From Synanceia verrucosa (lineage: Eukaryota > Chordata > Actinopteri > Perciformes > Synanceiidae): 64,000 bases of DNA. The notes under the pieces were generated by a model. It saw only the letters and a list, made by a program, of their open reading frames with translations. It ran no database searches and was not told the origin of the DNA. The position numbers and the translations under genes are program-made. Shown here in pieces: positions 1 through 13,000 of this stretch. The stretch spans positions 12,960,742 to 13,024,741 of the forward strand of contig CM056565.1 in assembly GCA_029721515.1 (NCBI GenBank), given 5' to 3'. How positions within the stretch are numbered: the stretch's first letter is position 1; the number at the start of each line of letters is the position of its first letter.

Positions 1-1886
1 CATCTGCCAACTCCTGGATGCATGTAAAATGTGTTTTTTGTTCTGTTTTTAACAACAGCCAGCCAAGCTCGGCAGTTTATGCAGCAGTGAGCTTTTTGAC
101 TGCGTTGATAATTGTGCAGTGGAGGATATTCATACCATAACTTTGCCTGCAATTAAATCCCCTATCATGAGAACAGCTGCTGGCCCAGAGTGAACCCCAT
201 TCCCTGCTCAGTATGGATAAGACTGCTACACCAAGGTTTATGGCAGCCAAAAGCCAATTATAGTCTGCTCTAGATGCTATTACTTAACACCAGCAGAATA
301 GGCTGAGAAAGCCACGCAAATAGCCATTAAAAGACCATGTGAACATACACGGCATCCATACGCAATCTACTTTGTCTCACACACACCCACACTTTTCACA
401 CAGCAGAACCACAGCTGCTGAAGTCATCCATTTTACTCACTGTAGGTACTCCCCAACATCAAAGTAAGAACAGTCATCAGTTTATTACAACACCTAGAGG
501 CACAGTTATCTTTACAGCTTGCAATTTCAAACAGGGCTACGTTATCAGGGCCCATACATGGAGAGGGAGAGTTGACAGGGAACCTTTACTCCAATCTGGA
601 CAACTACATCTTGCTTCACTGTGCTCTTGTCTTTTGTAGCCAACTGTAAGGTCAGAGACAGGGACTTAAGCCAAATGAAATGATAAGAAGCAAGGGGGGG
701 AACAGCAGTAAAATTGAACCCTAGAGAAGGAAAAAAAAAAAAAATGAGAGAGGGAGGAAGTGGGGAGAAAAAATAGATTTTGGCCAAATCCCCACCAGAC
801 CAGAGCAAATGACAGAATCAAAACCCCAGCAGCAGACCATAAAGACCCGGCAGTACCTGCTGTTAAAGTGTCCCTTTCAGATCGGCCATTTCATTTCCAT
901 ACAGATGGGCTGACTAACATACACACACACACGCGCGCATCAATATCAATACAGAAAAATGAATCCTGATGCACAAACACACATATTTTTTCCAAACATG
1001 CCCCAAAGTGCTACTCAGAAATAGCAACAAACAGGGAAGCAGAATCACAGCATGAGAGCAGATAGTTCAGCCTACAAACGGGCAGAGGAGGAAAAATTTT
1101 GTTTGCTTAGAATTAAATTGGACATATATGCACGTCAGGCTCTGTGCTTGTCCAAGTGTCCACTACAGGAGCTAACAGGTTCCCTACACATTTTCTTTGC
1201 AGATTTTTCAGATCTTATTGGACTGCTATTCTGTTGCCAGAATTTCATTTAATTTTTAATGCATTGTATGACTACTGCATTTCATTGCATTTCAATAGTT
1301 AAGACAACTGCTCTGGAAAATAAATGACATTTGTGTTTTATTGACTGGTGAAACATGGTTTTGTGAGTTTTTATCTCAGTGGTGCTTCACTAAAGCTGTC
1401 TGTTCTGTTTAAGGTGATGTACATTACCCATGTTTCAATGAGGCCTTATCACATTATTTCCCTGTTTGATTCTCAAACAACCAACCTATTTAATGACACA
1501 CGAGGACTATCGACTGGGGTCTCAAGAATAAACTACTGTAAGAAACACTATTCAATCTCAAAACATTATTAGCTGTGAAAAAAAGATGAATAACTCCTTT
1601 TAATGTACTTACATTATCGTAAATGTTTCCAACAATGATAAACTCAGAGAAACCCTCAAATGGTAAAGGACCATTTATTGTCATAGCTACAATATACCAA
1701 GTTGGGAAGACCTGACAGATTTGGCCTGTCTGCACAATCGGCACTCCTTGTGCAGATGGTAGGGAGGACCGACCCAGAAACACATCTTTTTTTCTCTTCA
1801 TATTTGTCCAGATATGAAACTGACTAAAATCTACATCCATACCTTTGGAGGCTCATGCAGAAATGGAGACTAGCACTTGAACTTAC
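1..1886. other. non-coding, presumed rpa1 intron 7 running off the left edge
   Basis: This lies just past the donor of rpa1 exon 7 on the minus strand. I looked for the next conserved rpa1 exon (start of DNA-binding domain A, WTICARV-like) and did not find it, so the intron probably continues beyond the window. The stretch is AT-rich with poly-A runs (about 730-745) and a short CA tract (about 920-935). A 116-codon minus-strand ORF at 1490-1840 does not resemble rpa1 and is not called. Confidence 0.6.
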
Positions 1887-3698
1887 TTGCTTTGGTAGGG
1901 GTTGAGGTTTGCAATAGGAATCACGTTTGTTGAAGAACCTGGAGAAGTGCTGGTTCCCTTCATGGGTGAAAACTTCATAGGGGAACTCTTCATAGGAGAA
2001 CCTTTCATGGGCGAGTATTTCATGGGAGAAAACTCCATGGGCGAAGCTTTCATTGGTGACTTTCCCACAAAACCTCTTCCTTGGCCTCCGGGAGGAGAAC
2101 TCACTGCAGGGAAGTATACAGAAATACTCCATATTTACAAGATGGCAATTTCATAGTAATGAAAGATTAATACATTTATTGATTTAAAAACAAAAACAAA
2201 AAAAAAAACAACAAAAAAAAAACATGTCTGTATTATTTCATTGTAAAATGAAATCTTTAAGTGCTGGAAGCAAAAGCAGCACTGTGGAGATGTTCTCTTA
2301 GGCTCTGGAAATTCTTCCAGTTTTCTGACATTTATAAAATGATTTGCTTGAAAATCAATCATTGATAAATAAATAATGGTAATGATTGTGAGCTGCAGCC
2401 CTATAATCGAACCATCTGTGCTAGTGAGTACATGTCCAGCAGTACCATTTCTACTGAGAAGTGGTCAGAGAACCAGAACCATAAATTCAGGTGTGTTATG
2501 CTAGTGTTGGCTAACGTGCATGCTAGCCTTAAGTAGTGTTTGATATTATCACTGATTTTTCTTTTATGTATAAGTTGCTTTATTAACTGTGTAAACGTTT
2601 CACACATTGTGAGGTACTTATTACTTCAGAGCACAGGCAAATTCTAATAAGAGCAGTAGTAGACAAATTTATTTGCTTATACTGATGCACACCCGGTAAA
2701 GCACCTCCCAGACTGCCATCAGGTACTACAAACTTAATTAAACACCCTTAAAACTTATTTCAGTGATTATAAAATATCAGTGGTAGTGCTATCTGATCAT
2801 GTGAGCAGCTGCCAAAATGATAAACTGCCTGAGGAAGTCAAACTCTCCCTGTCGAGTTACTCATTTCCCTGTTAACATCAACTTGTGCCAATGAATGAAA
2901 CAGTGTTTTTCTTCTTGGGTAAGAATGCCAATCAATTATTAATTTCATAATTACTGTACTTATGCCTTGAAGTTGTAGGGAAAAGAATAATTAGGATTAG
3001 TTATCAGAATATCAGTCAAACCACCAGGCATACATTTGTGAATACTAGTCCAAACCACGTTCAGAATTTGTGACCATTTATATTTAGCTTGAGTGAGAAT
3101 GAAAGGCAGTTAAGATGATATTATGCTCATTTAAAAAAGGTAAAAAAAAATCTCATTTTAAATAGTAGAATGAACGAAGAAGCCTTAGGTTGTAGGTTAT
3201 TTAACACAGATGCCTCTGTGTAATACTAAAGCTGAGAATTACTTTTGCTTACAGAGTATGCAGGTATTATCTCTGTCATGGTTAGCTGTGAACGTACTAA
3301 ACTCAGACCTAATATAAAATCTCACAAAAAACTGCTAAAAAAACTTATGAATAAGTTCCTTTTGTTTCTGACCAGCTTTTCTTTCACAAGTGACAACGGC
3401 AGATGACTGGAACAGTTCGGACCGGCCCACAGAATCACAAGGTGTTATTCTCACCTCCCACATTGAAGTTGCATCAGCCCCATCAGCAGTGATTCAGGCT
3501 AGATAGTTGGCTGTTGTCAAAATATATTTTACACAGTGCCTCATCTTGGCATGAATGTGTCATATTGAGGAACAGCATTTGAGGGAGGAATTGTCAGGGA
3601 TGAAAAAAAAGATGTATCGTAATTCCACTGAGACCACTCCCCTGATATAAGCTCCTGTTCAGGAGCACAAACACTCACCTTTATGATACCCTCCTTTA

Positions 3699-3729
<31 letters not shown>

Positions 3730-5854
3730 GCGTGCGTGCACATTCCTTAGGGAAATCACAGACTGAACAGCTATTTTCAGGCAAGGGGTAATTAACATCA
3801 ATATTCATGCACACGCAAACCGGATGGAGTGTTTAGGGAGGAAGCTGGTAGTGAAAGAAGAAGAGGTGATCGGTGTGGATGGGTGGTGGAGGTGGCGAGG
3901 AAGGTGGTGAAGAACAGAGCAAAGAGAGGGGCATCGAGGTTTGTCAAGGATCCTCATTTTTTGTGATTATGAGCAGTGCAGAGTCCTAATATGTATGCCA
4001 CTAACGTATTCAACAGCCCCTGTTTGTGGAGAGCGCTCAGTGGCGAGGATACTAAAAGAAAAGTGAAAATGAGAAATATAGATGAGGAAAAGGCAATAAA
4101 TAGAGAAAGTGAATATGAGAGGGAGTGTGTAAAAGGATGTGTGTTTATGAGAGAGAGGAGAAGAGGGAATGAGTTGTGAGGACAAAGGAAACCTGCAGAG
4201 AATGGTTAGTGATGAATAATGAATAATTTTTTAACTGCTCTTCAGCAATTGCAGATCTCCTTTTGGAATTTTAAATATCATCTGCGAAGCAGTTTGAAGG
4301 TAGTCTATTTATATGAATATTTAAATGAGAACACAGCAGGACTGTCTGTGACTGCTGTGTCATAACCTCTGGCTCTACCCCTTATGCTGAAGGATGTTTC
4401 TGAAAATTAATATTTTGACTCAAATAGTGATTTTTTTATTTTTTTTTTTTAATTGAGAGAGCACAATGTTGGCGCTTATAATTGAAAGAGCTTAAAAAGC
4501 CTCTGAAACAATAATAAACACTGAAGATATTCAAATTATTCCTTCAAACTTTGCTGGCAGTAGAGGAAAAAGCCCAAGGATGTCAGAGGTCAGGCTCCAC
4601 TAGAGAGCAGAACGCCTGAAGCTGATAGGCAGAGATTTCCATTTGGTTAATTACACTTTCTCCTGTCCTCGCCTCCCCTCATCCTCTGGCCTTTGACCTG
4701 GAATTAATCAATGAAGGTCATCATCAAGGATGATATGTCGCAGAGAATACAAGAAACAAGGAACCTGGTGTATCCTGTGGTTGTGTGGTTTGAATCAGAA
4801 CCTGTTCAGTGATTGGTTTGCTGGGCTGATGGGACGGAAAAGGAGGTGACAGATGGGCTGTTGCAGAAATAGCAATTCTGTTGCATGATAGCAACCACAT
4901 AGAAAACTACCAGTAGAAACCAACAGCACCAAAAGCAGCTCTAACGTTTTTTTCATATTGATCTAGAAGATAAAACACATTAGATGTGTGTTTAATCTGA
5001 ATCATAGATGAATCATAACAAACTGCTTTTCAATCACACTTTTGTCTTCTTCTCCTCTGCTCCAGGTGTATCTTGGCTCATTCAGGCTCATTCCTAAAGA
5101 GCTGCAGAGCTGCAGTTATTATCAGTCCTGTAATATCCAGCCTGAGCCTGAATGACTGACTGTAGCTGCAGCCTTTCACTGAATTTCATGATTGTGTTGC
5201 TTCCTCTTCTCTGTTCTAGTCTTTCAACAAGCAACGCATTAATTTGCCTATTGGTGCTATTTCTATTATGCCCCGAAGCAGCAATGCATCTATTATTGCT
5301 CTTGGAGCAGCAGGCATCAGACAGTTGAGATGTTGTGTATCATGACTAGTAGCGGCCTCTTAAAAATAACCCCAGACCCTCTAATAAAACAGCAGCCCAC
5401 CCAGACATTCCATAGCGCACAGCTCACCGGAAACACTTCTTGTGTTGCACTTAGCAATCTAGAAAGTCATCATAAACCTTCTGTAAGATAAAATACTTGA
5501 GATGTTGTGCATACTGAGCTCATTTTTGACTCTAAAGAAGACCATTTCATCGACAGAACAATTGAATAGAGCAACGGGTTCCCTGAACCTGGCGGCATCA
5601 CTGAGGTACCACGATTCAAGGGATATAACGAGGAAGGAGTCTGATGAAGTACTTAATGCACAGCCTTGTCTTTGCTCAGGCAAATTAGTTGACTTTCTTT
5701 CTCTCTCCCTCTCCCTCGGTCTGTGCATCGCTATGAGGGGAGTCAGTCCATAACACAATATTCATGAAGTCATGAACTGGAGGAGCCACCGGCCCACACA
5801 AGCTCCCTCAATCACAACACACACACACACTTTTATTTATATACATACATATAC

Positions 5855-5898
<44 letters not shown>

Positions 5899-7481
5899 CA
5901 AGCACTCATTATCCACCCACATGCCTACATCCTCCACTGAGGAGGACTATTGGGTATGTTTCTGCCACATAACAAAATCAATGTCCATGCCTGAGAGCAG
6001 TTGGTATAAAACAAAAGTCTGAAACAAAGACTAAGCTAATAAAAGCAGATCCAATAAAACACGGGCTACTTTAGGCAAGATACATGGCACCGGCCATTTT
6101 GGCAGAAAACCAAACCTCATTTGGAGGACCTTTTTCTGTTAAAAAAAAAAGAAAAAAAAATGGGTGGTGGTAAAACAGTGAAAGGTGTGAGTTGTGGACT
6201 CCACCAGGCGCAGTGGCCAGTGGGCAAGATAGTTTCCTGCTCTGACAGCTGAGCAGTAAATATGATAAAAGGGCACAATGTGATGTGAGAATACTGAGCT
6301 TGAGCTGAAGGAACTGCCGTCTTCTATTTCATCTGCTGTGGCTGCTTTTACTGTTTGAAAACAATGCCCGATTCATCTGGTCCTCAACTCAAGTTATTAC
6401 TTTAAACATTGAGGTGTTATAAATATCAAAAGGAATGAAAACCAGGATTTGTTTTAGTCCATAGTGCTGGTTTTAGTATGGTATGGTAAATGAGATAGAT
6501 AACTGAATAACAAAGACACAAATTATGGCAGCAGAACAACTGTATTGAGAGGAAATACCAGTGAGAGGACTGCAAAACATTCATCAGTGCCATTCATCAG
6601 CATCTAAGGGTACATAGCTCCCTCTGCTGGTCAGTTGACAGATTGTCAAATTAGTCATTAACCAACCCCTTAAATTCACTGATATTCTGAAAACGCACCT
6701 GATGGTGTCAACATTTGACAAAATATGCTGTTATGTTGAGACCCAAAAAAAGAATGAATCAGAGAGATGTTTACAAGAAAGATAATTATTCATCATTGAT
6801 TAGAGAAGCTCATATTTTAGTCCAAAATGTTGAATTAATTACTTGAATATCCTCTCTACTTGCTTCCTTAACTTCAAATTATTAGTCATAAATATGGTTT
6901 GATCCTCTACTCTTACTTACTCTAAGTAATCCACTCTTTTATGAGTTACTTCTGCATGAATAAGCTGATCCGAGATCTGAGCAGATCCCTCATGCTAATT
7001 GCATCTTTGCTAAATGAAGAAATTAAAACTTGTTTATATTAGTGAGTTATTTAATTGCTGTAATCTGTGTCGCAAATGAGTAGTATCAATCTATATGACA
7101 TGTAATATCATGAACAGAGGGCTTGAGGGCCTCTGGGTGCATTGTTTGTTGTGTTTAAAAATGATTTATTCAGTCTCTGCCTTGCATGCAGCGGCTTGGG
7201 AAAGCATCCACATATATTATTTTGAAACCACTACCAACACTTTAGTTCTGCTACTGGCTTAAAATCACAGAATAGAGTTATAGCATACCAAACATTAGTC
7301 TGCATCAGTTATATAGCTATATAACTATATATAGTTATATAGTTATATATAGCTATATAACTGAGCAACATGAGGCTATCTATCTATCTATCTATCTATA
7401 AGTATACACATACATATACATACGTATACATACATACGTATACATACATACATATACATATACACACAAATACACACACAA

Positions 7482-7523
<42 letters not shown>

Positions 7524-9540
7524 GTTATCTAGAATGTGCAGTATAATTATCCATAAGTAATAATCGGTGCTAACGAGATACAAAATACAATTTGATGGGC
7601 TGGGATTTGATTGGGAGTTGCTGATCCTTGATCTCTTGTTGTGAAAACTAGAATATGTACTCCCTGCTACATCACATTTGTTACTTCTGCTGGTGGGTAT
7701 GAGAAGTCAACAACATAAAAAGCTACTTCTGCCATGTAAGTGCCTGGAAAAAAAGATCAACAATAATATTCTGGATAATTGGATAATTTTGTTAGATTTG
7801 TCATGGTTGACAAGACCTGGTAAATGGAACCATCAGAATATCATGGAACTGATAATTGACATATTTGTTCTAACTGATGACTGAGAGAACTCAATAATAA
7901 TACATACAGATGCAAGAAATTCATTGCATTTAAAGTTTTAAATGTGGCACTTACAGCTGTTGCTCTTATAGGAGGGTCCAGCTACTGCAGCAGATGGAGA
8001 TGATGCTGGGACATAGGTACTTGAAGCAGACTTCTGTGTGGGTTCAGCTACTGCAGCAGATGGAGATGATGCTGGGACATGGGTACTTGAAGCAGACTTC
8101 TGTGGGGATGATGCCTGACCTGCAAGTTGAACAAACAACTTAAGGGACCTGCAGTAGATGTTTCTTATGGTTTCTATCATGGTGCATGTGCATCTTAAAA
8201 GAATCATACCAGCTGTATTATATGGAGTGGGATTTCCAATCCTCCCTCCTGTTTCCTCGGCCGATTGCAGTATCTCCATGTCCAACACTATCACCACATG
8301 CCTAAACGTACAATACGGCCAAAGGGGATAACATCCGGCAAACAAATTGAAAGAACAGATCAAGAAGGAAGAAAATACATCAGAAAAAACATATACCTGC
8401 CATCTGCCAATGTGTTTTTGACAGTCTTCTTCACCATGCATACACAATGAGGAACCAGGAGGTTCTCTTCTGGCAGATTGTTTAACTGTGTGGCCAGCAG
8501 GAAGGCTACATGCACAAAAACAAAAACAATATGTACAAATATATTTATGTTCATCAAAATGCAAAAAACATCATACTTGTCTTGATCATCTTCTATGGTG
8601 CGAATTGTGCTCAGCACTACTTTTGTATTTTGAAATTAAAAAGACTGAACACACAGTCTGACAGTTTTGAAGTTACTGCATGATACTCACAAGACCAAGA
8701 GTGCTGGCCATCACTCATCATGAGCCGAAACCTGAGAGGACCAGGGCCATTACTGACCTGACGGATGTTCTGCCAAACACAGAGTGAAGTATTTCTTAAG
8801 TGTGACAGTACATTGATTTTGATCATTAATAAAATAGCCCTGTGTACATTGAGCATTAATCAAAGTATTACTAATGATACCAACTGTGTGACTGGATTGG
8901 TTGGTCAAGAGTGGACTTCACTTACTAGCAGCTGCAGCACGAGATTATTGTCCACTTGTGAGTTGTTGAACAGGGCCTAGACAACAACACACATACACTG
9001 TTAGTATCTACTGCCTGGCCCCATCCTGTCCCATCATATTACCATATTACTAATGCAAAGTTACAGTCCAACATGGAGATTGATGAAGTGGCAATTCTTT
9101 TTGAATCGCCCTCGCAGGCAAGCAGCAGTGATGGTTAAATAAAGCTGAACTACATCAGACCGTTGTGTTGTTTCCATCAACTGCCATGACACTTCTATGT
9201 TTTTAAAAAAAAATTTCAGTTTTCAGATTTCAGTTGAAACATATTGGTGTCAACATTTGAATAAGGGAAGACCGTCTGCATTTGAGGCACCACATTAACA
9301 CATGTGAGTATTGTTAAACTTTAAACAACTGCAAAGTTTAGTCAATGCTGGACGTTTAACGCTAACATTACTGTAGTTGTACAGCTGTGAAACAAAATCT
9401 CATTAACTGACAGCGCTAACAACTACAGCTAGCATAGCTACATAACTAAACACCGATTCCACGAAGGATTTAAACAGTAATACAATAATAAAAATATTCG
9501 TACTTACTTCAATTGCCCCTTGTGTGAGTGTTACACTCAT
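1887..9540 (-). CDS. rpa1: replication protein A 70 kDa subunit, exons 1-7 (3' part missing)
   Basis: RPA1 is the large subunit of the heterotrimer that coats single-stranded DNA in nuclear replication, repair and checkpoint signalling. Coding exons, all with GT/AG borders and consistent phase: 9508-9540, 8926-8976, 8691-8769, 8397-8505, 8210-8301, 7955-8119, 1887-2103. The start is the ATG at 9540 (MSVTLTQGAIE). Exons 1-5 encode the N-terminal OB fold (DBD-F, residues 1 to about 118). The basic pair R41 and R43 in LRFRLMMSDG falls at the same numbers as the human cleft residues that bind checkpoint partners. Exons 6-7 encode the flexible linker and end in IPIANLNPYQSK, matching human PIASLTPYQSK just before DBD-A. 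The linker is about 50 residues longer than in human and carries two repeat expansions. DBD-A, B and C are outside the window. Confidence 0.95.
1905..2085 (-). repeat. rpa1: SPMK-type pentapeptide repeat array in rpa1 exon 7
   Basis: About 15-bp in-frame units encode seven consecutive S-P-M-(K/E)-x pentapeptides: K-SPMK-A, SPME-F, SPMK-Y, SPMK-G, SPMK-S, SPMK-F, SPMK-G. The array ends about 20 residues before the conserved PIANLNPYQSK. Six copies fit the full CDK consensus S-P-x-K. The human linker, as I recall it, has no such array. Confidence 0.9.
3698..3738. repeat. (GT)n microsatellite
   Basis: An alternating TG run with a few C interruptions (tgtgcgtgtgcg) at its right end. Confidence 0.95.
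5817..5899. repeat. compound (CA)n-(TA)n-(CA)n microsatellite
   Basis: CA repeats on both sides of a TA/TACA core. The alternating purine-pyrimidine pattern is typical of polymorphic fish microsatellites. Confidence 0.95.
7306..7363. repeat. AT-rich inverted repeat (cruciform-capable)
   Basis: Two perfect 18-base arms (CAGTTATATAGCTATATA and its reverse complement) flank an AT-only, nearly self-complementary centre. The arms end in CAG/CTG, so the symmetry is not only a by-product of TA repetition. Confidence 0.85.
7376..7520. repeat. compound TCTA / TACATA / CACA microsatellite
   Basis: About six TCTA units, then TACA/TATACG-type units, then an uninterrupted CA tract. It lies just downstream of the 7306 palindrome. 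Confidence 0.95.
7982..8115 (-). repeat. rpa1: 66-bp tandem duplication in rpa1 exon 6
   Basis: Two adjacent in-frame copies encode 22-residue units, QKSASSTHVPASSPSAAVAEPT and QKSASSTYVPASSPSAAVAGPS (given here only as sequence seen; each begins QKSASST and ends AVA-x-P). They differ at very few bases, so the duplication is recent. It lengthens the Ser/Ala/Pro linker without shifting the frame. Confidence 0.9.
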
Positions 9541-10028
9541 GCTCCCCGTGTAAAGTAGTTTAATAAACCAGCAGACTAAAGCTTTTATTGTGTGCGTATA
9601 CAGCCAAGTTAAAGGTATGGAAAGTATCGCGAGAGTAGTGAGACAATACGATATTTCAGGAATGACTGCAAAGCTTACCGGATATAGAACATCCAAGCCT
9701 TCAAAACAAAAGAGTAGATAGCAAGTCACCAGATGTAAAATTGGAAGTAAGTAGAGTAAATAGTATATGGACAACTAATTATATGACTGTTATTAGCAAT
9801 CAGGATACTCATCATCACAATAATGTGAACAGTCAACACTGGCTTTTCCTTGGACAACATTGAGCTTGTTGACAGTGAAGGTTTTATTTTGAAGGTTGTA
9901 GACGGAAATCCCCCTTTCTTCCACTGCCACTTGACAGTGGTCCTCGAAACAGAAACGAACTCAAAACAAACCGTAAATAGTCCTCTGGTGCACATGTGGT
10001 ATATTTGCGATGGTTATATTTGTAGTTC
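9541..10028. promoter_or_regulatory. divergent rpa1/smyd4 promoter interval
   Basis: Only 488 bp separate the two start codons, and the genes run in opposite directions. Both 5' untranslated regions must fit here unless there are upstream noncoding exons. The interval holds a TCGCGAGA element (9627-9634) and a GGAAGT ETS-like core near 9743. No TATA box is convincing. The same gene pair is head-to-head in human. Confidence 0.75.
9627..9634. promoter_or_regulatory. TCGCGAGA element (BANP/Kaiso-type CGCG motif, partial)
   Basis: TCGCGAGA is 8 of 10 bases of the palindrome TCTCGCGAGA, a known activator site in CpG-type and bidirectional vertebrate promoters. It lies 87 bp upstream of the rpa1 ATG and about 400 bp from the smyd4 ATG. 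The motif is seen directly; its use is inferred. Confidence 0.5.
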
Positions 10029-13000
10029 ATGATGGATCTTCCGTGCGTCCAGTGGCAAGATTATGTTTCACAGAAATGGGCAAGACTCGACACCGAGCTA
10101 CAGGAAAAGTTTACATCCCTGCGTGAAATAGAAGATGTTTTCAAATGTGCCCTAACTCTGACAACGTGAGTAACGTTAGCTAGCTCCAGCTTACCTCTGC
10201 ACATAGGTGCTTGAGGGGTTCCAGCTTCTATATGTACAGTCTGGCATCATTACATTAAATAATGAACAGCGCTATGCTGTTTTGTCACTGAAGTGTTATC
10301 ATTCTATAATGAAGTGTAAACATAGCTTCCAGACTCTAGAATTATTTAGAATTATTAAGTCAATCCTTTTCTGATGCAGGGGACTCTGATTTAGTTTATT
10401 TTCTCCTTGATTAGTCTCCATCTCTGTTTTATAGCCAAGATGATCTGGACGTCGTGGGGTCAATCTCTGCAGGACACTCTGTCCAGAAGGATGCAGAGCA
10501 AGCAGCCAAATGCAGAGAGAAGGGCAACTCGAGCTTCAAGACCAGAGACTACACTGCAGCTGCTCTGCACTATTCACAGGTGAGAAGTCAACTGATCCAT
10601 GGGAGCCAGAAAATAGAAAATACAATGAAACACTGGATTATAATAATGGCCAGTATTCCAATATATTATCACTACAGCTATATGATGATTTACTGTAAAT
10701 ATTAATTGTTTATACTTTGAGAACAGTAGTGGGGAAAAAGTAATTTGGGTATACCTTATAAAAGTATGGCTTAAAGTAAAGGTCTAATGAAATGCATCAC
10801 CATCCAGCTTCTCCATCTCCTGTCTTGACAGGGCATATGTTTTGCTCCTGCAACTTCGGAGCAGCTGTCTCTCTGTTATGCCAACCGCTCTGCTGCGCTC
10901 TACCATCTGCAGCACTACCAGGTGAGAAGGCGTCATCCTCAGCAATTAAATAATGAGACAGTGTTATTAAAATCTGTCAAAACCAGTTCTGCTTCTAATT
11001 TGTTGACTTAAAGCAGGCCTACAGACAGATATGTAACAGATTGTGTCACCATTGTGGTATCAGCTTGACTGCTGGGGACAATTATCATGTTTTAATTCTG
11101 TGTAAACTGTATCCTCACATCCTAAACTAGATGACATATATAAGTGATTTGATAATAATGTGTATAGATTTATGGGAACCATCTTTACCGTTTAGCTTGA
11201 CCTTTTCACCTGTCATTGCTATTAATGTGCTTTTTTCACTAGGACTATATGATTGGAGGAAAGACATTTCGCTCTGACTGCACAAAGTGTTTTCCAGACA
11301 CACATGAAATATTAGTGAGATACTATTAGAGATATCCAGCCATGAAGCTCCAGCCACAATGACCAATCCTTACTGAATGTCCTAGCTTTATCATTCCTTG
11401 CTTAGCCTTGTCAGGTCTGCATTTAATGGTTTAAATTTAGAGCTCAGTCATACTGCTCATCATAAAGCTTAAATGCTGACTTAAATAACTTCTCTTTATG
11501 ATTTGCTCACCATCTTAGTCCCAGTGTTTCTTTTTTCTCTCAGGAATCCCTTGAAGACATCAACAAAGCTCTAACAAGCGGCTATCCGTCTCATCTTTTG
11601 CACAAACTTGAGGACCGCCGCACACAATGTCTTAAGCACATCTCTATAGGTCAAAAGGCAAAAGAGGATCATCACAATCCTGCCTCAACTAATCACAATG
11701 ATCAAGACAGAGTGAAAAGGGCATCTGGACCTCTCAAATTTGGAATTTATCCTCAAGCAGTTGTTGGCTTCAGCCCGGAGAAAGGGCGATACCTTGTGGC
11801 AGCAGAGAGAATAGCACCTGGGGAGGTGATCCTTTACGACAGGTCATACAGCTGTGTCCTTATACCAGGTATGGAGGAGGTGAAAGGGGAGGGAGGAAGG
11901 CAGGACACAGAGAGACGAGTGCTGCATGGAGTGGAGCACAGGCGCTGTCACAGGTGTTTGACTGAAACACTGTGTCCCGTGCCGTGTGAGGAGTGCAGCT
12001 ACAGCCGGTACTGCTCAACGTCCTGTCAGCGAGACGCCTGGGAGGAACATCACCGCTGGGAGTGTCCACTGGGAGCAGATCTGATGGTGATGGGTGTGTT
12101 GTCACAGCTCGCTCTGAGGGCAGCACTGAAGGCGGGGATAAAAAACATCCAAATGGCCAGGGATCTAAGCCGTCTAAGCAGAGAGTCCAGTGATTCCTAT
12201 CCACGTCATTCAAATCAGCACGACCCATGCATGTCATACCACGGTGACTCCTATGCGAGCGTGTTTTACTTACGGCACCATTTGAATCGCCACAGTCCTG
12301 GTATGCGTTTCCTGTGTGCGGTTACCGTAGCAACACTGTACCTGAAGCTCAGCAAGGCAGAACCTCCAGCTGCATCTTGGGACCTCAGCAGACCTTCAGG
12401 GGAAAATGATCAAATACCAGATAAGGAGGCCACTAAAAGAGATTGGAGCTCGGAGCTATGGCTGCTGGGAAGTGCAGTTCTGAGGCACATCCTGCAGCTG
12501 AGGTGTAATGCCCAGGCAATCCTCATGCTGCAAGATACAGGTGACTGATTTCACATGTTCAGTGTTATCACCTTGTCTCAAATCAAGTTTTGACACATTG
12601 ACAAATCGCACTCATCAAAGTCAGAAACATGAAAGTACTTTGTTCCCTCTTTTAATCTCCAGTGTCCAAAATTCATAGAATCATAGAAAACTAAGAAAAG
12701 AACAGTGACATTTGAGAAGTTACAACCAATAAGCACTTTTGCTTAAAAATAAATTTGAACCATTAATCTAAACTGTTTGATTGACTACTTGATTACTCCA
12801 ACAATTACAGAAGAATCCATTACAGAAAGATTTTTAATATTTGCCGCACAATGACTTTTACTTATTTGGTTCTTGCATCTTACAGGAACAGCAAACTCAC
12901 CAGTGCAGTCTAGCAGGGAAATCCGCATTGCTACGGCAATATTCCCAACTCTCAGTCTTCTGAATCACTCCTGTTGTCCTAACACCAGTCTGGTCTTCGG

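Larger units (their letters stand above)
2104..7954 (-). other. rpa1 intron 6 with microsatellites
   Basis: This 5.85-kb intron separates the two linker-coding exons. No other gene is supported inside it. It holds a (GT)n tract near 3698-3738, a CA/TA compound tract near 5817-5899, an AT palindrome at 7306-7363 and a TCTA/TACA/CA compound tract at 7376-7520. Many short ORFs here are shadows of these simple repeats. Confidence 0.7.

Noticed and set aside
1490..1840. 116-codon minus-strand ORF with a GTAAGT donor near 1615, a possible rpa1 exon
   Set aside because: Its translation does not match DBD-A of RPA1, which should follow exon 7, and no convincing acceptor or phase fits.
1824..2156. 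Other-frame ORFs across the SPMK array, on both strands
   Set aside because: Shadows of the 15-bp periodicity; only the frame in phase with exons 1-6 and ending in the conserved PYQSK is real.
11860..12237. 125-codon minus-strand ORF
   Set aside because: Antisense shadow of smyd4 exon 4.
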